Below the pieces are notes generated by a model. That model saw only the letters and a program-made list of their open reading frames with translations. It did no database searches and was not told the origin of the DNA. A stretch of DNA of 5,116 nt from Simkania sp. (lineage in GTDB: Bacteria > Chlamydiota > Chlamydiia > Chlamydiales > Simkaniaceae). Positions 5,058 through 5,116 of this stretch are shown here, piece by piece. Position numbers and translations under genes: made by a program. The stretch's first letter is position 1. Every line of letters starts with the position of its first letter. Location of the stretch: positions 1-5,116 of the forward strand of contig JANQJX010000020.1 of the NCBI GenBank assembly GCA_028281425.1, written 5' to 3'.

Positions 5058-5116
5058 AGCGATAGAATTAAGGGAATTTCTTTTCGCTCTTATAATTCTA
5101 AGTGATTCACAATAAA

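Noticed and set aside
5000..5116. tRNA gene or attachment core beside the integrase
   Set aside because: No cloverleaf-like sequence, CCA end or T-loop motif could be found on either strand.

Overview
This AT-rich window reads as one edge of a small integrative element (prophage remnant, satellite or ICE-like island). Every substantial gene lies on the minus strand, so transcription runs from high to low coordinates. The gene set (tyrosine integrase, AlpA/excisionase-like DNA-binding protein, DUF927 ATPase, a cysteine-rich HGG protein and its usual partner) together with the low GC suggests a proteobacterium. An alphaproteobacterial intracellular or symbiotic lineage (Rickettsiales/Holosporales type) is my best guess, but nothing in the window proves the taxon.

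Layout in transcription order. (1) 4963-3898: a tyrosine recombinase with all catalytic residues, broken by a one-base frameshift near 4741-4747. (2) 3905-3320: a small gene overlapping the integrase stop by 8 bases. Its N-terminal half resembles the N-terminal region of abortive-infection proteins, and its C-terminus is displaced by a frameshift at 3449-3457. (3) 3319-3097: a non-coding control region with two matching perfect palindromes and an extra half-site built on TTAATNGGAT, then a candidate promoter. (4) 3096-2902: a 64-residue AlpA/excisionase-like protein. (5) 2905-1119: a DUF927 P-loop ATPase joined by an ATGA overlap, interrupted by three frameshifts that all fall in A tracts. (6) 1118-1039: a compact cluster of GTGAG/CTCAC repeats forming nested hairpins. 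(7) 1032-451 and 430-194: two intact genes, a conserved hypothetical and a Cys/His-rich HGG protein.

At the left edge, on the plus strand, is what looks like the right end of an IS66-type insertion sequence: about 20 codons of transposase tail, then a terminus ending CGCTTAC at 97.

The inferred working unit is an integration module (integrase plus a possible defence cargo) and a separately promoted module (AlpA-like regulator/excisionase, DUF927 putative replication ATPase, two accessory proteins). Three of six genes are frameshifted, and four of the five shifts lie at or beside runs of A. The element is therefore either decaying or carries homopolymer sequencing errors. Restoring single bases gives uninterrupted proteins of 354 (integrase), 194 (Abi-like) and 595 (DUF927) residues.
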